A program made the position numbers and the translations under genes. Under the pieces are notes generated by a model. That model worked only from the letters and a program-made list of their open reading frames with translations. It was not told where the DNA came from and searched no databases. From Thereva unica (Eukaryota > Arthropoda > Insecta > Diptera > Therevidae), in the NCBI GenBank assembly GCA_949987705.1, contig OX465283.1:47592953-47656952 (forward strand): 64,000 nt of DNA, written 5' to 3'. Shown here in pieces: positions 11,301 to 20,212 of this stretch. The number at the start of each line of letters is the position of its first letter. Position 1 is the stretch's first letter.

Positions 11301-12285
11301 TTGAGTAACTCAGCCAGTTTGCATTACGAACATTGAAATCACCCGCAACAATGATTGCACTCAGGATTGGAGTATACAACTCCAGTGATGTGTTTACATA
11401 TGACATCAAATGCTGAGGCTTCGTTACTTATATTAGAACTTCTGTAAAGGAAGCAAAAGATTATGATTTGCTTTTTAGTTAAAATCTGAAAATCTACTAA
11501 TATACATACATATGTTTTCAGCTAAACTACGTCATCCCTAGCTTAGGTGGGAGTACGGTATGAGCGGAGAGACTGTGCATTAGCATCAGAGTATACCTCG
11601 TAACGCCCTTATTCAGTATCGGCTGATATTTTTGTTACACTTAGTGCAAAAATTGGCGGTTTAAATTTCGATAATGGCAAAGCAAACTTCGAATGAATCC
11701 CCCAAACAAGTAACAAAACTCCAAACAAAATATTTTATATCAGGACTTCAGTTGCACGGGTTCTAGCGTTTTATTTCAAATCAAAGTTCTATCACTATAA
11801 GAAATCATCATGTTTACGCTAGTATTTTAAGTACATCCTCTAAACCACATTTATCCAGTTACAATAGGTAAAGGGCATGTGCCAAGATTTATTGCGCTTA
11901 AAATGTTTGTCTTATATACTATACTGTCCAAAAATATTACATGCAAAACTATTAATAATACATAACAAATATATATTATATTATTTTTGCAACAACATCG
12001 CGTGCAACAACTTTAAAATTTTGCACGTTTTATGTCCCAAACTTTAAAAATACTTCATTAAATGACATTGCTGCTCCACTGATTAGACTAAACATTATTC
12101 ATAAAAACACATTTTGGCACAAGGCACATATTTACGAAAATAGCATTTTAGCGCCATCAACTTCGAAAAATAATTCTAAAACATTTTCCTTGATTTTTTT
12201 AAACTTATTTGAATGTTATGAAAAAATTGATTGTTACCTGCCACCACCTAGCCATTGCCTTGACTACTTTGTTATCGGTATCCAT
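8185..12285 (-). CDS. Tret1-like MFS sugar transporter, first three coding exons
   Basis: Three minus-strand exons join in frame: 12285-12238, 8514-8400 and 8325-8185. They give about 101 residues, starting MDTDNKVVKAMARWWQ and then TVSQEDNDPQ. The stretch TMQYVAAIVMCLGAVSAGTA followed by ALAWSSPVLPQL is the first membrane segment of the insect trehalose/sugar transporter group of the major facilitator superfamily. These proteins carry trehalose or glucose across the plasma membrane. Splice sites are CAG/GTAACA and AG/ACT for intron 1 (phase 0), A/GTAAGTG and GCAG/TG for intron 2 (phase 1), and a GTAAGTAATG donor after exon 3. The remaining membrane segments lie left of 8185 or outside the window. 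Family assignment is firm; the particular paralogue is not decided, so no symbol is given. Confidence 0.82.
8400..8514 (-). CDS. Sugar transporter coding exon 2
   Basis: The acceptor CTTTCCAG ends at 8515. The donor GTAAGTGAA starts at 8399. The exon is 115 nt: 38 codons plus one base, ending in MQYVAAIV. A donor at 8403 (GTGAGT) is also possible by sequence, but it breaks the frame with exon 3. Confidence 0.8.
8515..9434. other. Intron 1 of the transporter, left part
   Basis: AT-rich with many ATCGAT words (about 8690-9180). An 18-base word, ACATTTTCGTCTTATTTT, is repeated 77 bases apart at about 9097 and 9174, suggesting a decayed tandem duplication. No gene is seen. Confidence 0.45.
9435..9789. 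mobile_element. MITE with about 26-bp terminal inverted repeats
   Basis: The left end, GCGAACACGAGTTGACTG and onward to TTTGCAA, is inverted at 9764-9789 with about five mismatches. It has no coding capacity, and no clear target duplication was found. It lies in intron 1 of the sugar transporter. Confidence 0.65.
9922..10404. mobile_element. MITE with about 55-bp terminal inverted repeats
   Basis: The left end TACTGAG...AGTTTACCCTGGGTT is inverted at the right end near 10350-10404. The word TTTCCATG recurs inside (10122 and 10175) in the same context as the end, so internal copies of the terminal motif exist. Non-coding. Confidence 0.65.
10461..10583. mobile_element. Small 123-bp MITE
   Basis: AACTACGCTG at 10461 and CAGCGTAGTT at 10574-10583 are inverted. 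The match extends with gaps through ATTCCG to about 22 bp. It is immediately followed by the next MITE. Confidence 0.55.
10586..10911. mobile_element. MITE with about 48-bp imperfect terminal inverted repeats
   Basis: GGGGCCTTATTCTGTATTAC at the left and the inverse of GTAGTAGAGAAGAGGGCTCC at the right share a layout ending in CTCGAAACTG. There are internal partial copies near 10627 and 10830. Non-coding. Confidence 0.6.
11035..11420 (-). pseudogene. LINE endonuclease fragment
   Basis: On the minus strand, IIVAGDFNVRNANWLSYSNG is followed by ELFANTNNP and PDVEDQGP, the endonuclease domain of a non-LTR element. The same family occurs at 63290-63760 (VPDVADKG). It ends at about 11040 in linker sequence that also matches 63200-63250. 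It lies in intron 1 of the sugar transporter and is truncated at both ends. Confidence 0.75.
11421..12237. other. Rest of intron 1
   Basis: AT-rich, no open frames of note. It ends at the exon 1 donor. Nothing else recognised. Confidence 0.45.
12238..12285 (-). CDS. Sugar transporter coding exon 1
   Basis: Sixteen codons from ATG at 12285 (context CAAAAATGG) to a CAG/GTAACA donor at 12237. The frame joins exon 2 at a codon boundary. A minus-strand TATATAA lies about 30 bases upstream of the ATG, close for a promoter. Confidence 0.78.
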
Positions 12286-13844
12286 TTTTGTTGATCTTCT
12301 TCGATTTTCTTACGTTATATAAGAAGAATCAAGAAAACCAAAAAACGATTAGATAATGAACTTCGAAAATATTGTTTATTTGTTTTTTTTTATTGTTCAA
12401 CTGTTATATATTTGACGAATGTTTAACTTTAAAAACACCGTTAATGCAAGTTTAGGATACTGAATTCACCAAAAAAAATATAGGTTATTATTTCTGTCTT
12501 TTTTAACAAGATAAAAGTACGCCGTGACAAGAGGCCGAAGTCCTTCTTCTAGTGTCAGCTTTATTGATCTCACCGCGATCGAGTTCGTATGAAAACTGCT
12601 GTATTTTCGATTGTACAGTACTTTCGACATTAATTAACTTTTTTTTCTATTTTTAATTTGCATAGTCAACATAGAACTAGTCACCCTTATGCATCTTTTT
12701 GCCTCCTTGCACTTGATGCGATCGCTGTCAACTAAGTAAAAAGATACACAAACAGAGATTGCAATTTCGTATTGTCATACACGTATATTTTTATTCGTGT
12801 TATAAAAACAAAGTGTTTGAGGACAAACACCGAATAAACAATTAATTATTTATTTTTTTTTTAGTTTTGTAATTACGATTTATTTCTTAATTAAAGAATA
12901 TGCCAAGAAAATAAAGATGCACGTGAAAAGTTTCATATAAAACTGTTTAATCGAAAAAAAAATTTATTTCGAATTTATAAATAGTGTTTGTATTGGTTGT
13001 TGACTTTGAACAATCACGCTTTCAATATTCATTTCAAGCCAGAACGAGATGAAGCCATATTGTGCAAAAATAAAATAACTAAAGAAAATTGTCGCCGAAT
13101 TGTTTGACGCATTTCGTTATTCGTATTCTGTAAAACGACGATCGAGGAGGATCGTCTCGTCAATATTCGAAAACGATCTTTATATTTAGCATCGCACACC
13201 CCTCTTTACGTCATTATGAAAAGTGTGTAGGCTGGTTGCGCCATTCGGACTTCGACTTCGGATTTATATAAATGCACATAATTAAGTACATAGTTGCTAG
13301 TTATTATTGAATGGGAGATAGACCACTAGTATATAACTGCAAATACTTTCTTGAATATTTACGTCTCGTGAGTAGAAAGGGGTCGAGCTTCGGATACTTT
13401 TATACGCTGCAGTTTTGGCGCGCAAATAAATTTCTTCATTGCACGTGATGCTTTTGTATCTATTAAGATGTGGAGTATTTCGTATACGTAAACAGAAATT
13501 GTTCCTAGGTCAAGTGCATAAATTCGAACCCATCTATCATTGGATAATTGAAAATTTTTAGTATCTTGGATAATCAATTGATAATGGGAAGTCGATAATT
13601 GAATATTTTGCATTTTATTATTAAGCAATTTAATTTTTTGTTAATTTCTAGAATTACAAAGGAATGCTGTAAGGTTTTCACGATATAACATCCTATTAAA
13701 GTCCCCATTATTAGGAAGATCGTTTAAGATTTTTGAATACCTACAACCATTTTAAAATTGCTTTATAATATTCCACAAAAAAAGTAGGTAATTAAAATAT
13801 GATTCATAGAAGAGATTGGGAAATGACCCCGAAACTTTGTGTCC
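12286..13844. other. Upstream region of the sugar transporter
   Basis: It should contain the 5' UTR and promoter of the minus-strand transporter, but I could not fix a start site. A palindrome-like GACGATCGAGGAGGATCGTC is at about 13136-13155. A minus frame at 13628-13359 contains HILID followed by KASRA, weakly like the retroelement protease fragment at 17230-17345. Confidence 0.4.
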
Positions 13845-14478
13845 ATTGGCATTAGTCTTGCCAGGTGTCCCGATTTGCGCGGGACGTCCCGATTTTCAGG
13901 GTCTAGGGACGCGTCCCGATTTGCACCTGATCGGGACGCTAAACGTCCCGATAAATTAATAAATTTATTAAAAACCATTATTATTAGAAAAAATAACTAA
14001 ACTACGCATCAAATCACCATGTCGAGTGCGCCAATGCGCTCAAAATAGCACGCATCACATCACTAACGCTATAGGTATAGCTAGGGTGCAGAAGTTACTC
14101 CGATCGGAGTAGTTGTGCTCCTCTCGAGCCGTCTTTACTCCCATTCTCCTAACAGCCACATTTTACTCCCTTTAGTGAATTTTATTTAAATATTCCAAAA
14201 CTTGCCAATAAAGGTAAATTTGTCCTTTATAAACCGATCCTATATTTTGCTATGAACACCACCCTCCAACATTGGACGCTTGATCTTAGGATGCATTGTA
14301 TGACCGATGTTCGAACTACGAATGGCCCAATCAACGCTAGTACTCCTTCAGCAGCAGCAGAATCGGTTTACGAGAGAGGTTTAGGAAGGACAAGTGGGTA
14401 GTATAGTAACACCTAAATAGAAGATCTAAATACCCCGAATTATACTCCCGTTAGAAATAACAAAACGGCAGCACTGGG

Positions 14479-14486
14479 TATATATA
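14479..14486 (+). promoter_or_regulatory. TATA box of the hAT transposase gene
   Basis: TATATATA about 160 bases upstream of a CAG/GTAAAC donor at 14650. It fits a non-coding first exon of about 140 bases, followed by an intron 14650-15000 with a strong TTTATTTTCAG acceptor. Confidence 0.55.
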
Positions 14487-15012
14487 GCTTTGTTTTGTTC
14501 TCGCGCTTAGAGACGCGACCGCTTCTCGATTTGTGCTTCACTTTTGCTTCACTCAATCATTCGTCATTCGTCCCTTCACTTGTTGTGGTTCGTATGTGTT
14601 TTGCGATTTTAACAGCAGATAAAATATACATTTAGGAGATTCTTTGCAGGTAAACATTAAAATTATTTAATTAAACATTATATAAATGTTTGCGCAAATG
14701 TTTTTAACAGCTTTCTCATATTTGGATCTTTCTAGGAATCCAATTCGCGTTTGGGAATTTTAGATTATGTTAGTGTGTTGGGTTTTGCTAGTTTATTGAT
14801 ATAAATGTGAGTTCGTGCTTGAATTAAAATATTGCAATTAACGTTTTTCAACGAAATTATATGCATTGGTTTCGTGCTTGTTTAACATAATTGAGCGTAT
14901 ATCTGTTTTTATGTAGGTACTTAGGTGTAGGTATTTACGCATGTGTGTGTTCATGCGTTGGTGGTGTTGGTTGCTGGTATTGCATTTCTTTTATTTTCAG
15001 ATTTTCTTTAAA

Positions 15013-16923
15013 ATGAGTGATCCTGAAACTGATTCCGAAGTAAAAACCGATGGTTCGACTTCGACTCCGAAAAAGAAGAAACAAAGAAGAATGTGTTCCT
15101 TTCTTCGGGTTTGGATGGAAAGTTACTCGTTCATCAAACCCGCTCCAAATAATAAGTTTAAAGCACTTTGTACATTGTGCCAAAAAGAGTTTAGCATATC
15201 TCATGGTGGCAAGAACGATATAGGAAAACATCAAAAATGTAATGAACACCAAAAAAGGGAAAGAAGTGCTAGTTTATCTACATCGCTGCAACTATTTTTA
15301 AAAACCGATCAACTGAGCACTCAAGAAGAAAAAGTGATAGCCGCTGAAGTCACAAAGACGTACCACTCGGTTAAGCATAGCTTATCATTCAATTCACTCG
15401 AATGTGACACAAAACTCGATCATACTTTATATGGGGATTCAAAAATTGCTGAAAAACTGACACTTGGACGAACTAAGGCCAGTGCCATTGCACATAACGT
15501 TTTAGGTCCAGCATCGACTCAAGAGGCAGTCAAAACTTTGCAAAATGGTACATTTTATAGTGTTGCTACTGACGCCTCCAATCATGGTGCCACAAAAATG
15601 TTTCCGCTAATAGTGAGATTTTACAACCCAACTACAAATTTAAAAACGTGTGTACTTGACTTTTATGAAGACGCAAATGAAACTGCATCAGCCATCCATA
15701 TGAATTTAGTGACACGACTGAAAGAGCGCAATATTGACACTAAACACCTTACCAGTTACTGTGCAGATAATGCAAATGTGAACTTTGGGTCTCGTAATTC
15801 AGTTTTCCAGTTATTGCATCATGATAATCACAACATTTTATCAGTGGGATGTCCCGCACACATCTTGCACAATAGTGTAAAGTATGGTCTGGGTAAGAGT
15901 GAGTTTGATTTAGAGAATTTCATCCTGAAGCTGCATAACCATTTTTCATACTATGCAAAACGAGTTGACGCTTTAAAAGACTTTTATGAGATGCACGAAG
16001 CTGAATTTGCTCCCGTCCTGCGGCATGTTAAAACAAGGTGGTTGTCACTTCTCCCTGCCGTGGAACGTGCTACCAAATCTTTCGATATACTGAAAGATTA
16101 TTTTATATCATTGGGAGAAGACGAGTGTCCAACTACGCTGTGGCAATTCTTTAATTCTGACGAAACGGAACCTCGTCTAGCATTTTATCAAAATGCACTG
16201 AAAGTCTTACAGGATGCAGTAATACGTCTTGAAAACGAAATATTGCTGTGTTTCGAAGGTCACGAAATAATGGTTGAACTGAGTAAAAAATTGAGGCAGA
16301 GGATTGAAGATGATTTTGTGGGATTCACATGCAACAACTTATTTAAAAAGTTGCCTGATGATAAAGTTACGAAAATAAAAAAAGACTGTTGTGCGTGGTA
16401 CAAAAATGTTCTACATTACATAGAAACTAAATACGAACTCAAGGATAGCAAATTGGACTTATTTAAACCATTTTCTCTCCAGGACGACTCATTCACTTAC
16501 GGGTCAATGGTTAACATTATCGAAAATCTAAAAATTGATACGTTCTTCGACATGGATCAACTTTATGAAGAAGTGTGTAAAGTGAAAGAAGTAGTGAAGG
16601 CAGCAGTGCAAAACAAAGACTTGACGCCGCTACAAAAATGGCACAACATTTTTAAAGACAATCAGGACTTTGCAAATCTTCAAAAGTTATTTTCTTTTAT
16701 GGCTTCAATACCGGTATCAAACGCGGTAACTGAAAGGGTATTTTCGCAGGCTAACTTAATTTGGTCTGATAGGCGAAACCGTTTAACACTCGAGCATGTC
16801 AAAGCAGAAATTCAAATTAAAACCAACTTTAGTATGGCTTGCAGTGAATTTTATAACTACGTTATAAAAAACAAGGCACTCCTGAAGGCAGCAAAATCTA
16901 ACAAAAAATATAATTTTAATTAA
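15013..16923 (+). CDS. hAT transposase, intact
   Basis: The protein is 636 residues from ATG at 15013 to TAA at 16921. An in-frame ATG at 14941 is rejected, because a clear splice acceptor (ending at 15000) lies between it and MSDPETDSE. A BED-type zinc finger is near residues 54-80 (CTLC, then KHQKCNEH). The RNase-H-like core has D187 (ATDASNHG) and D252 (CADNANVN). The HAT dimerisation region follows, with SNAVTERVFSQAN and E574. The D187/D252/E574 spacing resembles that reported for Hermes (D180, D248, E572). It would cut the element out and join it at 8-bp target sites in the nucleus. No stop or frameshift is seen. Polyadenylation signals lie at about 16926 and 17060. Confidence 0.93.
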   Translation: MSDPETDSEVKTDGSTSTPKKKKQRRMCSFLRVWMESYSFIKPAPNNKFKALCTLCQKEFSISHGGKNDIGKHQKCNEHQKRERSASLSTSLQLFLKTDQLSTQEEKVIAAEVTKTYHSVKHSLSFNSLECDTKLDHTLYGDSKIAEKLTLGRTKASAIAHNVLGPASTQEAVKTLQNGTFYSVATDASNHGATKMFPLIVRFYNPTTNLKTCVLDFYEDANETASAIHMNLVTRLKERNIDTKHLTSYCADNANVNFGSRNSVFQLLHHDNHNILSVGCPAHILHNSVKYGLGKSEFDLENFILKLHNHFSYYAKRVDALKDFYEMHEAEFAPVLRHVKTRWLSLLPAVERATKSFDILKDYFISLGEDECPTTLWQFFNSDETEPRLAFYQNALKVLQDAVIRLENEILLCFEGHEIMVELSKKLRQRIEDDFVGFTCNNLFKKLPDDKVTKIKKDCCAWYKNVLHYIETKYELKDSKLDLFKPFSLQDDSFTYGSMVNIIENLKIDTFFDMDQLYEEVCKVKEVVKAAVQNKDLTPLQKWHNIFKDNQDFANLQKLFSFMASIPVSNAVTERVFSQANLIWSDRRNRLTLEHVKAEIQIKTNFSMACSEFYNYVIKNKALLKAAKSNKKYNFN

Positions 16924-17229
16924 AAATAAATTATTTAAACTTATAAAGGACGTCAATACTTGAACTACGATTTTATAGTAATATTTTGTAATTTCTACTA
17001 GTCCAGCAAGTCTGACTATTATTATGTAGGATATATTAATAACATTATTGCGAAACGCAATAAATTAAACGTTAACTTAAAAAACCTTGTTTTTTTGTTT
17101 GTCCCGATCTAAAACCCTAAATCCCGATTTGTTTTACCTTCTGCCCCGATTTAAAACAAATCCGACCTGGCAACACTAATTGGCATCAACATCAATATTT
17201 AAGAATCATTCAATAAGTTCCAATAGTTT

Positions 17230-17345
17230 GTATGTTTTAAGAGTGATATGTAGTTGCGCAAGCACATTCAAGCCACTTTAAAACAACAGTAATAGTTGAT
17301 GCACCACTATCTATCAAGATATGTACTTCGTGAAGCAAGGCCCGA
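17230..17345 (-). pseudogene. Retroelement aspartic protease-like fragment
   Basis: The minus strand reads LHEVHILIDSGASTITVV, with a DSGAS core of the retroviral protease type. The flanking 17346-17600 has no continuing frame. It is very short and could be chance. Confidence 0.4.
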
Positions 17346-17740
17346 CCGTGTGAAGGTGGCGACCAAATTGTTTTCGATGGGCCGTCTTCAACAACTTCCA
17401 TTCATGAAGAGGATCCTCCTTCTACACAGCGTCACCACCCAGGCGAAAGAGCAAAGTGCGAATTGCTAAGCCAGTAGAAAAGTTGAGAATTCTTTATCAA
17501 CGGAATAAGTTCTTTAAGTCAATCAGTCAACAAATTATACTTTCGGCGGAAGTACCCCCCGGAGTCAGTTCCTAGTAAGGCATAAAAGTCCGTTCCTCTT
17601 CATTGTTGAGATTTGTTTTAATTCCCGAAAAGCCAAACTCTTCACGAGCTACGGTGCTCGTTGTCAAGCGGATTACAGTTTTCAAAGTGAAAGTACGCGC
17701 CTTCAGTTTGCTTATATTTTTTTTAAAAATGCAAGTACAT

Positions 17741-19160
17741 CATGAAATCCCTCCTATTTTTCTGCAGTGCTGCTCACAACATATCGCATTCCCTCTTTAT
17801 CTCATCTTCAACAAATATTTATCGTTAGGAAAGTTTCCCAAGCTATGGAAGAATTCCTACCTAACGCCATTCTATAAATCCGGTGACAAGCATAGATAAC
17901 TATAGGGGCATCGCTATTTGATCATCAATTCCTAAGCTTTTTGAAAAACTTGTTTATGACAGGATTGCCCCTCTTATCGATCCATACCTAAACGAACAAC
18001 AACATGGTTTTCGGAAAGGACTTTCAACAACTTCTAACCTTATGGTCCTTATCTCCGAGTTCTCCGAACCCATCGCTGGACGAGTGCTGTCCGCTGATAG
18101 CAACCCCAGCGCTGGGTATCGTCTGGTCGACGAATGGCCACCGACCGTTTTTTAATATTAAATAATATTTTATTATTATTGATTTATTTATTTTGAGTAA
18201 TTATATAAAATACAAAATGTGAATTATAAATAATATTAGTGACTATAAAAAATGTATTTCCCGAAAAATTTTAAGATAAGTTTCACAACAATATTATTTA
18301 CCTTTTTAATTTACCACATTATTTTTGTCATTTTTTACGTAAAAGTTTTTATAAGCCCAGTACAAAAAAGTTCAACTGTTAGTGAGCGTTGACTGTGCCC
18401 TGGCTCTGCGTTGGCAATGAGCACTCTAACCCGCTTTGTTACAAACGCAGGTTAATGAGATCGAAGGTGTTCCGCTGGTGTTCCTCAGGGTAGTCATCTT
18501 GGTGCCCTTCTCTTCAATATTTTCATCTCCGATCTATTTGAAAAATTAGCAAATACTCCACATCTCTTTTACGCGGATATTCTCAAAATTTATAGTGTCA
18601 TTAAGACCCAAACTGATGCTTCCTTCTTGCAGACAAAACTCAATGCCATACAAGACTGGTGCACCACGAACAAACTGCAATTTAATACCAGCAAATGTCA
18701 TGCAATTACCTTCTCCCGTGGAAGAAACACACAGAAGCAGAACTATTATCTCAATGGCATAATGTTAAATCAGGCTGATCATATCGTAGATCTAGGCGTC
18801 GTCCCTCTTCAGTTCGTTATTCCGCCCTATCCTGGAATATGCTTGTCCTATCTGGGATCCTATGTTCCAAGTGAGCAGCAGGAAGATCGAGCCCATTCAA
18901 AAGAGATTTCTTCTTTTTGCCCTGAGACATCTACACAACCCCCATGACTACCAAATCCTACCGCACTACTTGGACAGGCTCAAAACGCTTGATCTCATAC
19001 CGTTATCTAGAAGAAGAAAATTGCTCATATCTTGCGTTGCCTTTGACGTCCTAAGTGGAAAGCCTAAAGTGCAGTTTCTGTCGGACAAATTCAATGATGT
19101 AGTCCGACACACACGACACACTAAATTACTTCTTAGGGAATATCCACACCGTATAGTCTA
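17741..19160 (+). pseudogene. LINE reverse transcriptase relic
   Basis: Plus-strand RT pieces run in order: IPPIFLQCCSQ and FPKLWKNSYLTPFYKSGD (17740-17890), NYRGIAI, then QQHGFRKGLSTTSNLMVLIS (to 18060). An unidentified stretch of about 380 bases (18065-18445) intervenes. Then come GVPQGSHLGALLFNIF (about 18475), FYADILKIY (catalytic YADD changed to YADI), WCTTNKLQFNTSKC, and a C-terminal region PIQKRFLLFALRHLH (18890-18940) through LREYPHRIV. At least two frameshifts are present. It is of the jockey/CR1 supergroup by wording. Confidence 0.88.
18065..18445. mobile_element. Unidentified insertion inside the LINE
   Basis: About 380 bases of AT-rich sequence separate two halves of the RT that should be closer together. 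The edges share GAGTGCT in opposite orientation (about 18078 and 18420), but I could not establish full inverted repeats or a target duplication. Confidence 0.4.
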
Positions 19161-19596
19161 AGATCCGGTATAAGAAATATATACCCTCATCTGCTATTTG
19201 ATGATGACAGCCATTATATGATAGATAATATATACATTGATAAAACGCACATGGGTTGCCTAGCTAAATCGCGTACTGAAGGTGTTAAATAAAAGATATT
19301 GTAATTAATTTTTTTGGGCCAACTACCCTCATTTGTTAATCATAAAATTCGACCATTAACTGACAGAATATGACACAAAGAAGAGGAAAAATAGGGGTTG
19401 CCTGATTTCTACAGGGCCCAATTGTGGGGTTGCCAGGTATAAACAGGCAAGCAAGCGTAGATAATATACCCTCATCTGTTATTTAATCAATTTTTTTATA
19501 TAATGAAAGGTTATTTCATTCCCTATCCAACAGTATTAGGTTGCCTCAGCAAAAGTGTGGCACAACGAAGGTTGCCTAGATTTTAGAGTTCTTCTG
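19160..19596 (+). repeat. 437-bp repeat, left copy
   Basis: It matches 22644-23080 in reverse orientation, same length, about 8 differences and no gap (roughly 98%). It opens with a frame RSGIRNIYPHLLFDDD ending in a stop at about 19290, and then carries five GGTTGCC words and three ACCCTCAT(C/T)TG words. It may be the 3' end of a LINE or of a DNA transposon. Confidence 0.85.
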
Positions 19597-19764
19597 GGTG
19601 TGAGCGCAGCTGCATTGATCAAATGCTAGATTGAGCTTAGCACTGCCACATAAAAAAAAAAAAAAAAAAAAGTTAGATTAAATATTAATAATGATTTTTG
19701 TTTATTCACACATTAATTTAACAGCAACAACAACAAAATTATGGAATGCAAACTATATAAAAAC
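19597..19764. other. Spacer with poly-A run
   Basis: A run of about 21 A residues at 19652-19672 may be the tail of a retroposed element. Otherwise nothing recognised. Confidence 0.4.
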
Positions 19765-19971
19765 TTATTCCGACTCTGACTCGTCAGAAGTGCTTATCTC
19801 AAAATCTATTTCCATTTCTTCATCGCTCTCATTTTTTTGGAATTTTTTGAGAATAACTTGTAAGGGCGTTGGATCACCTACGAACCACGTTCACTTTAAA
19901 TAGTTATCAAAAAACCAACCGCATTCCTCAGGACGCATTTTGACGAAGTTCCGCTTTTGTGAAATTAATCA
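19765..19971 (-). pseudogene. C-terminal relic of an unidentified protein, transposase-like
   Basis: The minus-strand frame reads NFVKMRPEECGWFFDNYLK, a stop, then TWFVGDPTPLQVILKKFQ and an acidic tail ending TSDESESE and a stop at 19765. The acidic serine-rich end and the location between inverted repeats suggest a transposase or other element protein, but I do not recognise the family. Confidence 0.4.
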
Positions 19972-20212
19972 ACTAAGGCTCGAGTTGCATTATCATTGTT
20001 TCCGTAAGAAATATGGAATCAAGCGATGCTGTTAGTCGTCCATGTACAAGTTTTGCTAAAGTCAGTGTGCGTACAAAAGGAAGAAGAGCGGAAAAAATGC
20101 GAAAACTCTACGGATCACAGAGGACAAAAGTTCAAGTTCCCGCTGCTGTCTGTTCCTTCGTGTTTCCACTTCTATATTTTTATAAGTTTTCTTACCTGTA
20201 AGAAGGGAATAA

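Larger units (their letters stand above)
13853..17178 (+). mobile_element. Complete hAT transposon
   Basis: The element is 3,326 bp. The 8-bp target duplication ATTGGCAT lies at 13845-13852 and 17179-17186. Terminal inverted repeats are TAGTCTTGCCAGGTG on the left and, inverted, TAGTGTTGCCAGGTC on the right (13 of 15 match). Both subterminal regions carry repeated TCCCGAT words (at least five left, three right), typical of transposase-binding arrays. Inside are a TATA box, a non-coding first exon, a 5' UTR intron, one long transposase frame and polyadenylation signals. All parts needed for an autonomous element appear present. Confidence 0.92.

Noticed and set aside
14941..15012. In-frame upstream ATG adding a hydrophobic 24-residue leader to the hAT transposase
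   Set aside because: A strong polypyrimidine tract and CAG at 14985-15000 mark a splice acceptor between it and the conserved start, so the leader is intron sequence.
17603..17740. N-terminal 46 residues of a plus-strand frame before the RT wording
   Set aside because: They do not look like LINE protein; the RT starts at about 17741, so the upstream part is chance extension.
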